Shown: positions 1 to 8,572, counted from the stretch's first letter. The stretch is 64,000 nt of DNA from Streptomyces sp. NBC_01591 (GCF_035918155.1 NZ_CP109327.1:5022001-5086000); one strand, 5' to 3'. The notes: generated by a model not told the origin, from the sequence alone. Numbers and translations: made by a program.

Positions 1-601
1 AGGCACCGCCGGTGAAGTATTCACGGTCCTGGTACCAGGTGAAGGACATCCGCTCGGACCCGTCGTCCCGCTGGACGTACAGGTCCCAGGTCTTGCTCTT
101 CCCGCCCTCGCGGTAGGACGTGACCTTCCAGCCGTCGTCCTTGAGCTGTCGGTGCAGTCGGCGGAGGCCGGAGACGGCCTGGCTCGCGGGCACGTGGTCC
201 AGCGCCCAGCGGTGGCTCATCCGATAGGCGCCGTCGACGGTCTTGTCCTCCAGCCCGAGCAGACCCCCGTCGTAGCAGTAGCCGGAGCTCAGTGTGTTCT
301 CCGTGCTGACGCCGATGTCCTCGACCCCCGGCTCCACGGTGCGCTTGAACCCCATGAGGTCGTACACCTCCTGGGAACGCTGGAAGGCACGGTCCGCCAT
401 CTCCTCGGGTGCGACCCGGGGCATGTCCGTCGACCCGGACAAGAACCATGCGAGCAGGACGACCAGAGCGACAACGGGTACGACGAGGAGCGTGACGCAG
501 CCGCATCCGAGGGCCCCGAGAACGGAAGAGGGGGACCTGGACCCGGTCGGGGCGGGAACAGGATCGGGGGCGGTGTCGGTGGGTGCGGTCTCCTCGGGCA
601 T
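1..601 (-). CDS. Hypothetical membrane-anchored protein (3' end outside window)
   Basis: This frame is open from an ATG at 599-601 to the left window edge, so only the first 200 codons are seen. The product begins with about 28 residues rich in Pro, Thr and Ser, followed by one hydrophobic segment (about residues 29-52, Leu/Val/Ala rich with Cys residues), then a polar extracellular-type domain of at least 145 residues with Trp, Tyr and Asp-rich stretches. No Shine-Dalgarno is obvious before the ATG. I do not recognise a named family; the single-anchor topology fits the many uncharacterised Streptomyces surface proteins. Codon usage matches the neighbours, so the frame is real even though the start is uncertain. 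Confidence 0.7.
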   Translation of the reverse strand, partial: MPEETAPTDTAPDPVPAPTGSRSPSSVLGALGCGCVTLLVVPVVALVVLLAWFLSGSTDMPRVAPEEMADRAFQRSQEVYDLMGFKRTVEPGVEDIGVSTENTLSSGYCYDGGLLGLEDKTVDGAYRMSHRWALDHVPASQAVSGLRRLHRQLKDDGWKVTSYREGGKSKTWDLYVQRDDGSERMSFTWYQDREYFTGGA

Positions 602-714
602 ACGGGGGACGGTATGCCGTCGGCGGAGGGCGCTGGATGGGCGCGTTCACCCGCAAGGAGTAGGTATGCGTACTCAGTTGATCCGCACCGGGTGCAGGTG
701 CGGATCGGCGCGGC

Positions 715-1302
715 TCAGGGCTCGATGCCGCGCAGTTTGCGGCGTTCGCGGAAGTTCGGGTGGCGGACGACCACACCGCCCATGCCGCAGGAGCCCGTCA
801 GCCGGAGGAGCGGGGCGCCGGGAGTTTTCTTGTCCGTGGTCTTGTCCTTCAGGCCGCCGAGGCCGTGGTCCAGGCTGTCGGTGTGTACGGTCCAGCCCTC
901 CGGGATCACGATCTTCACCCCGGCCATCTCGCCGCGCACTTCCAGCGAGATCTCGCGCAGCCGGCATTCGGCGCGGGTGAAGTCGATCCTGACGCCGCCG
1001 ATGCCGCCCTGGGCGCGTATCACCGGAGGCACCTTCCAGACGCCCGAGCGCGTCACGCCGTGCATGCCGCCCTTGAGGACCAGCGGCTCGCCCGTGGCCA
1101 CCTCGATGGGGACCAGGTCCTCGGTGAGGGGCGCGAGTTCGGCATAGGTCTTGGCGGACAGCGCCTGCCCGAGCCGGGTGTCCAGCTCGTCCATGTCGAT
1201 GCGGCCCTCGGCCGCCGCCTCCCGCAACTGCTCGACCACCGCCTCGCGATCGGCATCCGAAGCGCGCATACGGTGGGCGGAACGGGCGGGCTCAGCAGTC
1301 AT
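715..1302 (-). CDS. DUF1707 (SHOCT-like) domain protein
   Basis: The 195-residue product starts with the DUF1707 signature: about residues 12-62 contain MRASDADREAVVEQLREA, the GRID(M)DELDTRL pattern and the AKTYAEL segment. The remainder resembles the cell-wall-stress LiaF/DUF2154-type beta-rich domain (repeated hydrophobic strands, G-V-R-I-D-F and V-K-I-V-I-P patterns). No transmembrane segment is seen, unlike many DUF1707 proteins. It lies alone on the minus strand, 57 bases downstream of the PspAB-like gene. The family has no fixed biochemical role; envelope sensing is an inference from the LiaF-like half and from the envelope-stress neighbours PspAB and HtpX. Confidence 0.85.
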   Translation of the reverse strand: MTAEPARSAHRMRASDADREAVVEQLREAAAEGRIDMDELDTRLGQALSAKTYAELAPLTEDLVPIEVATGEPLVLKGGMHGVTRSGVWKVPPVIRAQGGIGGVRIDFTRAECRLREISLEVRGEMAGVKIVIPEGWTVHTDSLDHGLGGLKDKTTDKKTPGAPLLRLTGSCGMGGVVVRHPNFRERRKLRGIEP

Positions 1303-1359
1303 GGAAGCGATGATACGGGCGGGTACGCCGCCGGGCCCCCTGTCATCGGGCTCCCCGCG

Positions 1360-1944
1360 TCACAGCCCCGGCGCCCCCCACACCGGGAACCACCGGGCCA
1401 GGTCCTTCTCCATGCGCAGGTCGTCCCCGAGTACCGCCCTGACCTGCAACTCCAACTGGTTGTCCCGCCTCTCGGCGCCGCCGGGCACCGGGGCGAACGG
1501 GTAGAACGTGCCGCGCTTGTAGAGGTAGACCAGGGCCAGCGGACGGTCCCGCTCGTCCCGGAAGCCGATCAGGGAGCAGAGCAGGTGCGGGCCGAACCCG
1601 CCGTCCTGGAGCAGGGTGTTGACCGCGTGCAGGTCGTTGACCAGGGCGGCGGTGTCGTCGGCCGGACGGCGGGAGAGCAGCCAGGTGTAGCCGTACGTGT
1701 CCTGGCTGAACTCCACCGGGATGCCGCCGCGGCCGGTGTCGGCGTCGAGCAGTTCGCGTACGTCCTGCTGGAGGCGGGCGAAGGCGCCGCCCTCGACGCC
1801 CGCGAAGCAGACCGAGCCGAGACCGGTGGGTGTGAAGCCCGCGCCCGCCTGGAGGGTGAGGGCGGCGGAGGGTACGGCGAAGAGCTGGTCGAGGTCGGGG
1901 CGGACCGGCTTGCTGCGGCCGAGGATGGTGTCGAGAAGACCCAT
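1360..1944 (-). CDS. pspAB: PspA-associated protein PspAB
   Basis: The 194-residue product begins MGLLDTILGRSKPV and carries the long mixed alpha/beta body typical of the actinobacterial PspA-associated PspAB family, including the F-Y-P-F-A-P segment near residue 150 and the W-F-P-V-W-G end. It is 60 bases downstream of htpX on the same strand, an arrangement common in actinobacteria and part of the reason for the call. PspAB proteins are linked to the phage-shock envelope response, but their molecular function is not established. No pspA itself is present in the window. The ATG at 1942-1944 has GGAACG-type purines upstream, a modest ribosome site. Confidence 0.75.
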   Translation of the reverse strand: MGLLDTILGRSKPVRPDLDQLFAVPSAALTLQAGAGFTPTGLGSVCFAGVEGGAFARLQQDVRELLDADTGRGGIPVEFSQDTYGYTWLLSRRPADDTAALVNDLHAVNTLLQDGGFGPHLLCSLIGFRDERDRPLALVYLYKRGTFYPFAPVPGGAERRDNQLELQVRAVLGDDLRMEKDLARWFPVWGAPGL

Positions 1945-2004
1945 GGGCGTTCCTTCGGGCGTTCCTTGCGGACGGGAGGGCGTTCCTTGCGTCCCCTGCG
2001 GACC

Positions 2005-2934
2005 TCACGGACGGGCGAGGTCGGCGGAGATGCGGGCCAGCTGGTCGAGGCGCTGTTCGAGGGTCGGGTGGGAGGAGAGCAGCCGGCTCAGGCTCTCCTT
2101 GGAGGAGAACGCGGGGACGAAGTAGAAGGCGTTGTACGGCTGCGCCTTGCGCAGGTCCTCGGTCGGGATGCGGGCCATCTGGCCGTTCACCTTGGTGAGG
2201 GCGGAGGCGAGCGCGGACGGGCGGCCGGTGAGCAGGGCGGCGGTGCGGTCGGCGGAGAGCTCGCGGTAGCGGGAGAGCAGCCGGGTCAGCAGGAAGCTCA
2301 GGGCGTACACGACCGCGCTGACCAGCGGGATCAGCATGATCGCGATGCCGACGGGGTCGCTGCTCCGGCTGTTGCGGGAGAGGCCGCCCCACAGGGCGAC
2401 CCGGGTGATGATGCCGGCGAGCACACCGAGGAACGAGGCGATCGTCATGACGGCGACATCGCGGTGCGCGACATGCGACATCTCGTGCGCGAGCACGCCC
2501 TCCAGCTCCGCGGGCTCCAGTCTGCGCAGGAGCCCGGTGGTGGCGCAGACGAGAGCGGTCTTCTCGCTGCGGCCGGTCGCGAAGGCGTTCGGTACGTCGC
2601 TCTGGGCGATGGCCACGCGGGGTTTCGGCATATCGGCAAGAGCGCAGATCCGGTCGACGGCGCCGTGCAGCTCCGGCGCCTCCTCCGGGGTGACTTCATG
2701 GGCTCCCATGCTGAAAGCGGCGATGCGGTCGCTGAACCAGAACTGCGCGATGAACATGCCGCCGACGAAAATCAGAATGATCGGCCAGGCGCCGCGCAGC
2801 ACGGCGAGCAGTACGCCGACCAGGACCACGTACAGCAGGCCGATCAGGAACATGGTGCCGACCATGCGTGTGGTCAACCCGCTGTCCGGGGCGTAACGGG
2901 AGTGGGTGCGCGTACGGGAACGGGTTCGGCTCAT
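2005..2934 (-). CDS. htpX: HtpX-family membrane zinc metalloprotease
   Basis: A 309-residue M48-family protease of the cytoplasmic membrane that degrades misfolded membrane proteins under stress. Two N-terminal hydrophobic helices lie at about residues 24-46 and 50-66, the zinc motif HEMSH at residues 150-154, two further hydrophobic segments at about 165-205, and the downstream R-E-L-S-A-D-R motif supplies the third zinc ligand. The start at 2932-2934 was chosen over an upstream in-frame ATG at 3072 because GGAGG sits six bases before it and the added 46 residues do not look like HtpX. The gene faces away from the P450 gene and precedes pspAB, suggesting a stress pair. Confidence 0.93.
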   Translation of the reverse strand: MSRTRSRTRTHSRYAPDSGLTTRMVGTMFLIGLLYVVLVGVLLAVLRGAWPIILIFVGGMFIAQFWFSDRIAAFSMGAHEVTPEEAPELHGAVDRICALADMPKPRVAIAQSDVPNAFATGRSEKTALVCATTGLLRRLEPAELEGVLAHEMSHVAHRDVAVMTIASFLGVLAGIITRVALWGGLSRNSRSSDPVGIAIMLIPLVSAVVYALSFLLTRLLSRYRELSADRTAALLTGRPSALASALTKVNGQMARIPTEDLRKAQPYNAFYFVPAFSSKESLSRLLSSHPTLEQRLDQLARISADLARP

Positions 2935-3069
2935 TTTCGCCTCCAGTCGCCCTGGTGCCTTCCATCTTGCCCCTTTCATTTGGAAAGCGGAGACGAGCGG
3001 GTGGCTCGAAATGCCCGCTCGGTCCGGCGGGCGGAAAATGGATCTCTCCGAGGACATTTGGCCGAACAA

Positions 3070-3088
3070 CACCTAGACCCATTAGGTG
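3070..3088. promoter_or_regulatory. Inverted repeat between htpX and P450 gene
   Basis: CACCTA (3070-3075) and TAGGTG (3083-3088) form a perfect 6-bp inverted repeat with a 7-base spacer in the 214-base divergent region; a related CATCTAGTGG word follows at about 3095. It sits about 60 bases upstream of the P450 start, a plausible operator position. No regulator gene is adjacent. Confidence 0.4.
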
Positions 3089-3148
3089 CCCGAGGCATCT
3101 AGTGGCAAGGGATCGGTAGGACTCCCCCATCTCTTTGCGAGGTCCGCC

Positions 3149-4345
3149 ATGGCAGACGCCGAGACCGTCTCCTTTCCGCAGAACCGCACCTGCCCTTATC
3201 ACCCGCCGACGGAATATCGCAGCGAGCACCGGGGGCAGCAGCCGGTGTCCCGCGCCCGGCTCTTCGACGGCCGTACGGCTTGGCTGGTGACCGGGCACGC
3301 CGAGGCGCGTTCGCTCCTGGTGGACCCGAGGCTGTCGTCCGACCGGGAGAACCCCACGTTCCCGATCTTCGCCGAGCGGCTGGCCAGGAGCTCCCTGCGG
3401 CGCGTCGAGCTGCTCGGCGTCGACGATCCGGAGCACAACGTCCAGCGCCGGATGCTGATCCCGAGCTTCACGGTCAAGCGGACGGCCGCGCTCCGGCCGC
3501 AGATCCAGGAGACCGTGGACCGGCTGCTCGACACGATGGTCGAGCAGGGCCCACCGACCGATCTGGTCGGCGCCTTCGCCCTGCCCGTGCCCTCCATGGT
3601 CATCTGTGCGCTGCTCGGGGTGCCCTACGACGACCATGAGTTCTTCGAGGCGCAGTCGCGCAAGCTGCTCCGCGGCCCGGCGGCCGCGGATGTCGAGGCG
3701 GCGCGGGACGCGCTCGACGACTACTTCCGCGTGCTGATCGAGAGGAAGCGGGTCACCCCCGGCGATGGGCTGCTCGACGAGCTCATCGTCAAGCAGCTGG
3801 AGACCGGGGCCGTGGACCACGAGGAGCTGGTGCGGCTGGCCCAGATCCTGCTCATCGCCGGGCACGAGACGACCGCGAACATGATCTCGCTCGGCACGTT
3901 CACGCTTCTCCAGCACCCCGACCAGCTGGCCCGGATGCGCGAATCCGATGGGCTGATGGCCAGCGCGGTCGAGGAACTGCTCCGATTCCTGTCCATCGCC
4001 GACGGGCTTTCGCGGGTGGCCGTCGATGACATCGAAGTGGGCGGGGTGACCATCCGGGCGGGGGACGGCGTCATCCTGACCACGTCGGTGATCAACCGGG
4101 ACGAGACCGTGTATCCGTCACCGGACGAGCTGGACCTCGGCCGGAACGCGCGCAATCACGTCGCTTTCGGGTTCGGAGTCCATCAATGTCTGGGCCAGAA
4201 TCTGGCACGGGCCGAGTTGGAGATCGCGCTGCCCGCGCTTTTCGACCGCCTTCCCGGACTGCGGCTTGCGGTACCCGCCGAAGAAATCCCGTTCAAACCG
4301 GGTGACACCATCCAGGGCCTGCTCGAACTTCCCGTGACATGGTGA
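3149..4345 (+). CDS. Cytochrome P450 (CYP105-like)
   Basis: A complete 398-residue bacterial class I P450. The I-helix oxygen-binding motif AGHETT is at residues 237-242, the K-helix ExxR at 266-269, and the heme-binding loop FGFGVHQCLG at 340-349 with the thiolate Cys347. The N-terminal R-T-C-P-Y-H-P-P segment is typical of the CYP105 group of Streptomyces, which often hydroxylate xenobiotics or antibiotics; the substrate here cannot be told. An in-frame ATG at 3086 was not used because the protein from 3149 has the normal length and N-terminus. A ferredoxin gene follows within 45 bases and would supply electrons; no ferredoxin reductase is in the window. Confidence 0.93.
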   Translation: MADAETVSFPQNRTCPYHPPTEYRSEHRGQQPVSRARLFDGRTAWLVTGHAEARSLLVDPRLSSDRENPTFPIFAERLARSSLRRVELLGVDDPEHNVQRRMLIPSFTVKRTAALRPQIQETVDRLLDTMVEQGPPTDLVGAFALPVPSMVICALLGVPYDDHEFFEAQSRKLLRGPAAADVEAARDALDDYFRVLIERKRVTPGDGLLDELIVKQLETGAVDHEELVRLAQILLIAGHETTANMISLGTFTLLQHPDQLARMRESDGLMASAVEELLRFLSIADGLSRVAVDDIEVGGVTIRAGDGVILTTSVINRDETVYPSPDELDLGRNARNHVAFGFGVHQCLGQNLARAELEIALPALFDRLPGLRLAVPAEEIPFKPGDTIQGLLELPVTW

Positions 4346-4389
4346 ATCGAAACATGGCGATCGGAATGCGACCGGAAGGTTCAGCTGGG

Positions 4390-4584
4390 ATGCAGACGCA
4401 GATCAGTATCGACAGGGATCGGTGCATCGGCGCGGGGCAGTGCGCGCTCACCGCACCGAAGGTATTCACCCAGGACGACGATGGGTTCAGCGAACTGCTG
4501 CCCGGCTACGAGGACGCCCTCGACGGTGCCATGGTGAAGGAGGCCGTCCGCGCCTGCCCGGTACAGGCGATCTCCCTCGGTTGA
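4390..4584 (+). CDS. 3Fe-4S ferredoxin, P450 partner
   Basis: A 64-residue ferredoxin with Cys12, Cys18 and Cys56-Pro, the three-cysteine pattern of single-cluster 3Fe-4S ferredoxins such as Streptomyces SoyB. Gly/Ala replaces the fourth cysteine of 4Fe-4S proteins. Other in-frame ATGs exist at 4339 (overlapping the P450 stop) and 4354; 4390 was chosen because family members begin only a few residues before the first strand, and GGAAGG lies about 10 bases upstream. Being just downstream of the P450 gene, it is the likely direct electron donor to that enzyme. Confidence 0.9.
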   Translation: MQTQISIDRDRCIGAGQCALTAPKVFTQDDDGFSELLPGYEDALDGAMVKEAVRACPVQAISLG

Positions 4585-4598
4585 CGGGCCGCCGGGGC

Positions 4599-4630
4599 CG
4601 TGCCCGTACGGCCGGGGCCGTGCGGGCACG
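4599..4630. terminator. Hairpin between ferredoxin and pdxH
   Basis: CGTGCCCG (4599-4606) pairs with CGGGCACG (4623-4630) across a 16-base loop that can pair further. The genes converge here, so a shared terminator is sensible; there is no T-run, as is common in Streptomyces. Confidence 0.5.
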
Positions 4631-4639
4631 GGGCGGGGG

Positions 4640-5320
4640 CTACGGCCAGAGCAGCTCCCGGGTCCAGGCCGCGTCGTTCCGGGCCGCGTCCGGCCTGCGG
4701 TAGCGCAGCCGTACGTGTCTGCGTCCCGCGTCGCCCTGGAAGAACTCGACCTCCCGCGCCTCCACCACGTACCGGGTCCAGCTCGCGACCTCCGCGTCCG
4801 GTTCGGCCCGCGCCCGTTCCCAGGCGGCGTCGGCGGTGCGGGCCAGCTCCTCCCGCGAGCCCAGCACCTCGCTCTGCGACCCGGTCAGCGCCGATGCGAG
4901 CGCCCCGGTCGAGCGGGCGTGCAGATCGGCCAGGCTCTCGGCGGGCGCGCATGCGGTGACCGGACCCCGCACCCGCACCTGCCGGCCCTGCGCCGGCCAG
5001 TAGAAGCCGAGCGCCGCGTACGGCCGGGCGGCGAGCTGGCGGCCCTTCGCGCTGGTGCGGTGGGTGGCGAAGTGCCAGCCGCGCTCGTCCGCGTCGTGCA
5101 GCATCAGCGTCCGCACGTCGGGGTGCCCCTCGTCGTCCGCGGTGGCCAGCGACATCGTGTGCGGCTCCACCTGCCCGGCGGCCACCGCCTCGGCGAACCA
5201 GCTGTGGAAGAGGGGGAGCGGGGCCGGGGGAGCGGCAGCCGGGTCGAAGCCGGGAAGCTCCACGTCCCAGACGCGCTGGGCGTGGAGCAGGTCCAGGAAG
5301 CTCTGGTGTGCGTCGGTCAT
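4640..5320 (-). CDS. pdxH: Pyridoxamine 5'-phosphate oxidase family (PdxH)
   Basis: A 226-residue flavoprotein of the PdxH family, which oxidises pyridoxine or pyridoxamine 5'-phosphate to pyridoxal phosphate using FMN and oxygen. Family features read here are the FMN-site strands P-D-V-R-T-L-M-L-H and F-A-T-H-R-T-S-A-K-G-R-Q-L, the F-Y-W-P-A-Q-G-R-Q-V-R-V-R-G strand, and the C-terminal R-L-R-Y-R plus W-x-R-E-L-L-W-P end; PdxH usually ends R-L-x-P. The ATG at 5320 follows a GGGGG run. It lies tail-to-tail with the ferredoxin and just downstream of a thiolase gene, but nothing suggests they are functionally linked. Slight divergence means a PdxH-like paralogue cannot be excluded. Confidence 0.85.
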   Translation of the reverse strand: MTDAHQSFLDLLHAQRVWDVELPGFDPAAAPPAPLPLFHSWFAEAVAAGQVEPHTMSLATADDEGHPDVRTLMLHDADERGWHFATHRTSAKGRQLAARPYAALGFYWPAQGRQVRVRGPVTACAPAESLADLHARSTGALASALTGSQSEVLGSREELARTADAAWERARAEPDAEVASWTRYVVEAREVEFFQGDAGRRHVRLRYRRPDAARNDAAWTRELLWP

Positions 5321-5373
5321 GCCCCCATTGCAGCGCATGGCCCGGTACGGGATCTGCCCCCTCGTCCCACCCC

Positions 5374-6543
5374 TCACCCCCGCCCCAGCACCACCGTCCC
5401 CGACGAGCAGAACCAGCCGCCCGTCCCCGATGCCACCGCCAGTTCCGGGAGCCGGCCGCCCGCTTTGCGCACCTGGCGTTCGCCCGCCTCGCCGCGCAGT
5501 TGGCGTACCGCCTCCACCAGCAGGAACAGTCCGCGCATCCCGGGATGGCAGGCGGACAGGCCGCCGCCGTCGGTGTTCACCGGAAGCTCGCCGGTGAGCC
5601 CGGTCCGGCCCTTCTCCACGAAGGCGCCGCCCTCGCCCTTCGCGCAGAAACCCAGGTCCTCCAGCGTCACCAGCGTCATATAGGTGAACGCGTCGTAGAT
5701 CTCGGCGAGATCGATGTCCGCGGGCCGCACCCCCGCCCGCTCGAACGCCAGGCGGCCCGAGACCGCCGCGGGGGAGACCGTGAAGTCGTCCCACTCCGAC
5801 ATGGTGGAGTGCGAGACGTGCTCACCCGTGCCGAGGATCCACACCGGCGCCTTCGCCGTGTCCTGCACGTACTCCTCGGCGGCCAGCAGCACCGCGCAGC
5901 CGCCGTCGCTGCGGATGCAGCAGTGCAGTTTGGTGAACGGGTCCGCGATCATCGGCCCGGACAGCACGTCGTCCACCGTGACCGGGTCCCGGAACATCGC
6001 GTCCGGGTTGGCCGCCGCGTTCGCCCGCGCCTGGACCGCGACCTCGGCGAGCTGCTCCAGGGTCGTCCCGTACTCGTGCATGTGACGGCGGGCGGCCATC
6101 GCGTACTTGGCGATCAGCGAGTGCCCGTACGGCACCTCGAACTGGAGCGGGCCGCGCGCCCCGAAGGAGAGGTTGGAGGTCCGGCGGCCCGCCTTGATGT
6201 CCGCGCGCGCCGTCGACCCGTACACCAGCAGTACGGCATTGGCGTGCCCCGCCGCGATGGCGTCCGCCGCATGGGCCGCCATCACCTCCCAGGTCGAGCC
6301 GCCCACCGCGGTGGAGTCCACCCAGGTGGGTTTCAGGCCCAGGTACTCGGCGACCTCGACCGGGGCGAGCGTGCCGAGCCCGGCGGAGGCGAAACCGTCG
6401 ACGACGGACCGGTCCAGCCCCGAATCGGCCAGCGCCCGGCGGGCGGCCTGGGCGTGCAGGGCGTATGGCGTGGCCGTCTCGACGCGTCCGCAGTCGGCGA
6501 GGGATATGCCGACGACAGCGACCTTGCGGTGGGAAGAAGGCAT
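5374..6543 (-). CDS. Thiolase-fold enzyme (SCP2/lipid-transfer type)
   Basis: A 389-residue thiolase-superfamily protein of the SCP2-thiolase/lipid-transfer branch. Recognisable elements are V-A-V-V-G-I at the N-terminus, A-V-G-G-S-T-W-E around residue 80 where true thiolases have the nucleophile Cys (here Ser/Thr/Gly, as in many of this branch), H-M-H-E-Y-G-T-T, A-E-I-Y-D-A-F-T, and the C-terminal N-T-D-G-G-G-L-S-A-C-H-P-G. Members act on CoA thioesters, often as retro-aldolase partners of a DUF35 protein in side-chain degradation. Its start is divergent from an acyl-CoA dehydrogenase, with two copies of a shared palindrome between them. Exact substrate unknown. Confidence 0.85.
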   Translation of the reverse strand: MPSSHRKVAVVGISLADCGRVETATPYALHAQAARRALADSGLDRSVVDGFASAGLGTLAPVEVAEYLGLKPTWVDSTAVGGSTWEVMAAHAADAIAAGHANAVLLVYGSTARADIKAGRRTSNLSFGARGPLQFEVPYGHSLIAKYAMAARRHMHEYGTTLEQLAEVAVQARANAAANPDAMFRDPVTVDDVLSGPMIADPFTKLHCCIRSDGGCAVLLAAEEYVQDTAKAPVWILGTGEHVSHSTMSEWDDFTVSPAAVSGRLAFERAGVRPADIDLAEIYDAFTYMTLVTLEDLGFCAKGEGGAFVEKGRTGLTGELPVNTDGGGLSACHPGMRGLFLLVEAVRQLRGEAGERQVRKAGGRLPELAVASGTGGWFCSSGTVVLGRG

Positions 6544-6545
6544 GA

Positions 6546-6564
6546 ATCTGACGGTACATCAGAT
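6546..6564. promoter_or_regulatory. 19-bp operator, copy A
   Basis: ATCTGACGGTACATCAGAT is a palindrome with perfect 6-base outer arms (ATCTGA/TCAGAT), immediately upstream of the thiolase start at 6543. It matches copies at 6673, 16866 and 22977. The position right at the expected promoter or start suggests repression. Confidence 0.75.
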
Positions 6565-6672
6565 CTGTTGCGGGTGGACCGCTCGGTGGTGCGGTGATCT
6601 TCCGGCTTCCCGGCTCGGGATCTTCCGGCTCCTCCCGTGCGCGACTCTGGGCATCTCGGTGATTCACCCCTA

Positions 6673-6691
6673 ACATGACGCACCGTCAGAT
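6673..6691. promoter_or_regulatory. 19-bp operator, copy B
   Basis: On the minus strand this reads ATCTGACGGTGCGTCATGT, sharing the ATCTGACGGT half with copy A. It lies about 40 bases before the acyl-CoA dehydrogenase start, so the divergent thiolase and dehydrogenase genes each have a copy. Confidence 0.75.
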
Positions 6692-6728
6692 CAGAGGCCG
6701 GAGGCTTCTGAGGGGAAGGAGTCCGACG

Positions 6729-7967
6729 ATGGATGCCGCCTTCACCGCGGAACAGGACGAGATCCGCCGCACCTTGCGCGAACTGCTGGCCGCACGCTGC
6801 GCACCCGACGACATCAGGAGCGCCGTGCGCACCGCCGACGGGTACGACGCGGACCTGTGGCGACGGCTCGCCCAGGACCTCGGGCTGCCCGGACTCGCCC
6901 TCCCGCAGGAGCACGGAGGCGTCGGCTGCGGCCTCACCGAGCTCGCCGTCGCCTGCGAGGAGACCGGCCGCGCCCTGCTGCCCTCGCCCCTGATCGCCAC
7001 CGCCGCGCTCGCCGCGCCCCTGATCGCCGCACTCGGCACCGATGCCCAGCGCACCGCCCTGCTGCCGCGCATCGCGGCCGGTGGGCTGACCGCGACCCTC
7101 GCCGTCCCCGGCGGCTCGCTCGCCACCGCCCTCGGCCTCACCGGCGACCCCGTCGACGGCACCTGGGCGGGCGGCGGCCGGGCGGGCGGCATGCAGGCCA
7201 GGCCGGTCGCCGGCGCGGAGGGCTGGCGGCTGTACGGGGAGGCCGCGCAGGTCCTCGACGGGCACAGCGCCGGACTCCTCCTGGTCGCGGCCCACGCGGG
7301 CGGCTTCCCGCGCAGCCGTACGCTCCTCTTCCTGGTCCGCCCGGACGCGGCGGCCGGAGCCGTCCGCACCCGCCTCACCTCGCTCGACGAGACCCGCCCG
7401 CTGGCCCGGATCGAACTCCGCGACACCGAGGCCGAACTCCTCGGCGCGGACGACACCGTGGACGTCACCGGCGCCCTCGCCTCGGCCGGGCACCCGGTTG
7501 CCGCGCTGCTCGCAGCGGAGGCGGTGGGGGCGGCGGCGAGCGCGCTGGAGCGGACGGTCGAGTACGTCAGGGCGCGCGAGCAGTTCGGCCGGGCGATCGG
7601 CTCGTTCCAGGCTGTGAAGCACCGCCTCGCGGATCTGTACGTACAGGTGCAGGCGGCCCGCTCCGCCGCGTACTACGCGGCCTGGGACCCGGCCGCCGCC
7701 GGGGGACTCGCCCTGGCCCAGGCCCTGGAGGCGCTCCGGATCACCACCGCCGAGGCCGTCCAGCTGCACGGCGGGCTCGGCTTCACCTGGGAACACGAGG
7801 CGCATCTGTACTTCAAGCGGGCGGCGGCCGACGAACTGCTCTTCGGCCCCGTCCACCGGCTCCGCGACCACGCGGCGCAGCGGGCCGGACTCTTCACGGG
7901 AACGGCCCTGGGGCCGGCTGCTTCCGGACCGGCTGCTCCCGGACCGGTCGAGCAGGTGGCGGTCTGA
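6729..7967 (+). CDS. Acyl-CoA dehydrogenase
   Basis: A 412-residue FAD-dependent acyl-CoA dehydrogenase that would introduce a double bond next to the CoA thioester. The N-terminal helical domain (FTAEQDEIRRTLRELL), the middle beta domain and the C-terminal domain with R-E-Q-F-G-R-A-I-G-S-F-Q-A-V-K-H (around residue 280) and Q-L-H-G-G-L-G-F-T-W-E (near 350) are all present. The usual catalytic Glu before the C-terminal G-x-G-F segment is not in a standard place, as in the FadE-type subunits that work on bulky substrates. The ATG at 6729 follows GGGGAAGGAG. It overlaps the next gene by one base (TGATG). Confidence 0.92.
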   Translation: MDAAFTAEQDEIRRTLRELLAARCAPDDIRSAVRTADGYDADLWRRLAQDLGLPGLALPQEHGGVGCGLTELAVACEETGRALLPSPLIATAALAAPLIAALGTDAQRTALLPRIAAGGLTATLAVPGGSLATALGLTGDPVDGTWAGGGRAGGMQARPVAGAEGWRLYGEAAQVLDGHSAGLLLVAAHAGGFPRSRTLLFLVRPDAAAGAVRTRLTSLDETRPLARIELRDTEAELLGADDTVDVTGALASAGHPVAALLAAEAVGAAASALERTVEYVRAREQFGRAIGSFQAVKHRLADLYVQVQAARSAAYYAAWDPAAAGGLALAQALEALRITTAEAVQLHGGLGFTWEHEAHLYFKRAAADELLFGPVHRLRDHAAQRAGLFTGTALGPAASGPAAPGPVEQVAV

Positions 7968-8452
7968 TGGCGCCCGGCGTCCGGCTGATCCAGAAGGTCT
8001 CCTCCACCCGCACGTTCGCGAGGATCGCCCCGCATGTCGTGCCCGTCATGGACCGTACGGTGCACCGGCTCACGCGCGGCAAGGTGCTGCTCAGCGCCCA
8101 GATGCTGCCGGGGCTGATCCTGACGGTGCCGGGGGCGAGGAGCGGGCAGCTCCGAACCACTCCACTGGCCTGCATGCCGGAGAACGGGGCGGTGCAGAGC
8201 TGGATCCTGGTCGGCAGCAACTTCGGCCGCACGGGGCACCCGGCCTGGACCGCGAATCTGCTGGCCGGTCCCGACAAGGCGGTCGTCAACTGGCAGGGCA
8301 GGGACGTTCCGGTGCGCGCCACGATGCTGGAGGGCGCCGAACGGGACGAGGTGTGGCGGGCGGCGCTGAAGTTCTGGCCGCCGTACGCGACTTACCAGGC
8401 GCGGGTCGATCGGGAGATCCGGCTCTTCAGACTGGTGATCCGGGCGTCGTGA
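7967..8452 (+). CDS. Deazaflavin (F420)-dependent nitroreductase family protein
   Basis: A 161-residue protein of the DUF385/Ddn fold, a split-barrel family that uses F420H2 (or sometimes FMN). The family signature L-T-V-P-G-A-R-S-G-Q-L-R-T-T-P-L is at about residues 50-65, and S-N-F-G-R-T-G-H-P-A-W near 82-92. The N-terminal basic region resembles Ddn homologues that associate with membranes. The ATG overlaps the stop of the acyl-CoA dehydrogenase, so the two are translationally coupled and probably act in one pathway. Substrate unknown; many Ddn-like enzymes reduce enones or quinones. Confidence 0.85.
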   Translation: MAPGVRLIQKVSSTRTFARIAPHVVPVMDRTVHRLTRGKVLLSAQMLPGLILTVPGARSGQLRTTPLACMPENGAVQSWILVGSNFGRTGHPAWTANLLAGPDKAVVNWQGRDVPVRATMLEGAERDEVWRAALKFWPPYATYQARVDREIRLFRLVIRAS

Positions 8453-8466
8453 ACACGGTCCGGGTG

Positions 8467-8504
8467 CACCGACGGCGGACCACATGCGTGGCCCGCCGTC
8501 GGTG
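8467..8504. terminator. Bidirectional terminator hairpin
   Basis: CACCGACGGCGG (8467-8478) pairs perfectly with CCGCCGTCGGTG (8493-8504). It lies between the convergent nitroreductase-like gene and the TetR gene. Confidence 0.75.
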
Positions 8505-8572
8505 AGACAGGACCTGGGGCGCCCGGGACGGCCGCGCGATACCCGGTGGGGGAGGGGCCGTCGGCGCCTGTG

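Noticed and set aside
2935..3072. Upstream ATG for htpX
   Set aside because: The strong GGAGG site sits before the internal ATG at 2934.
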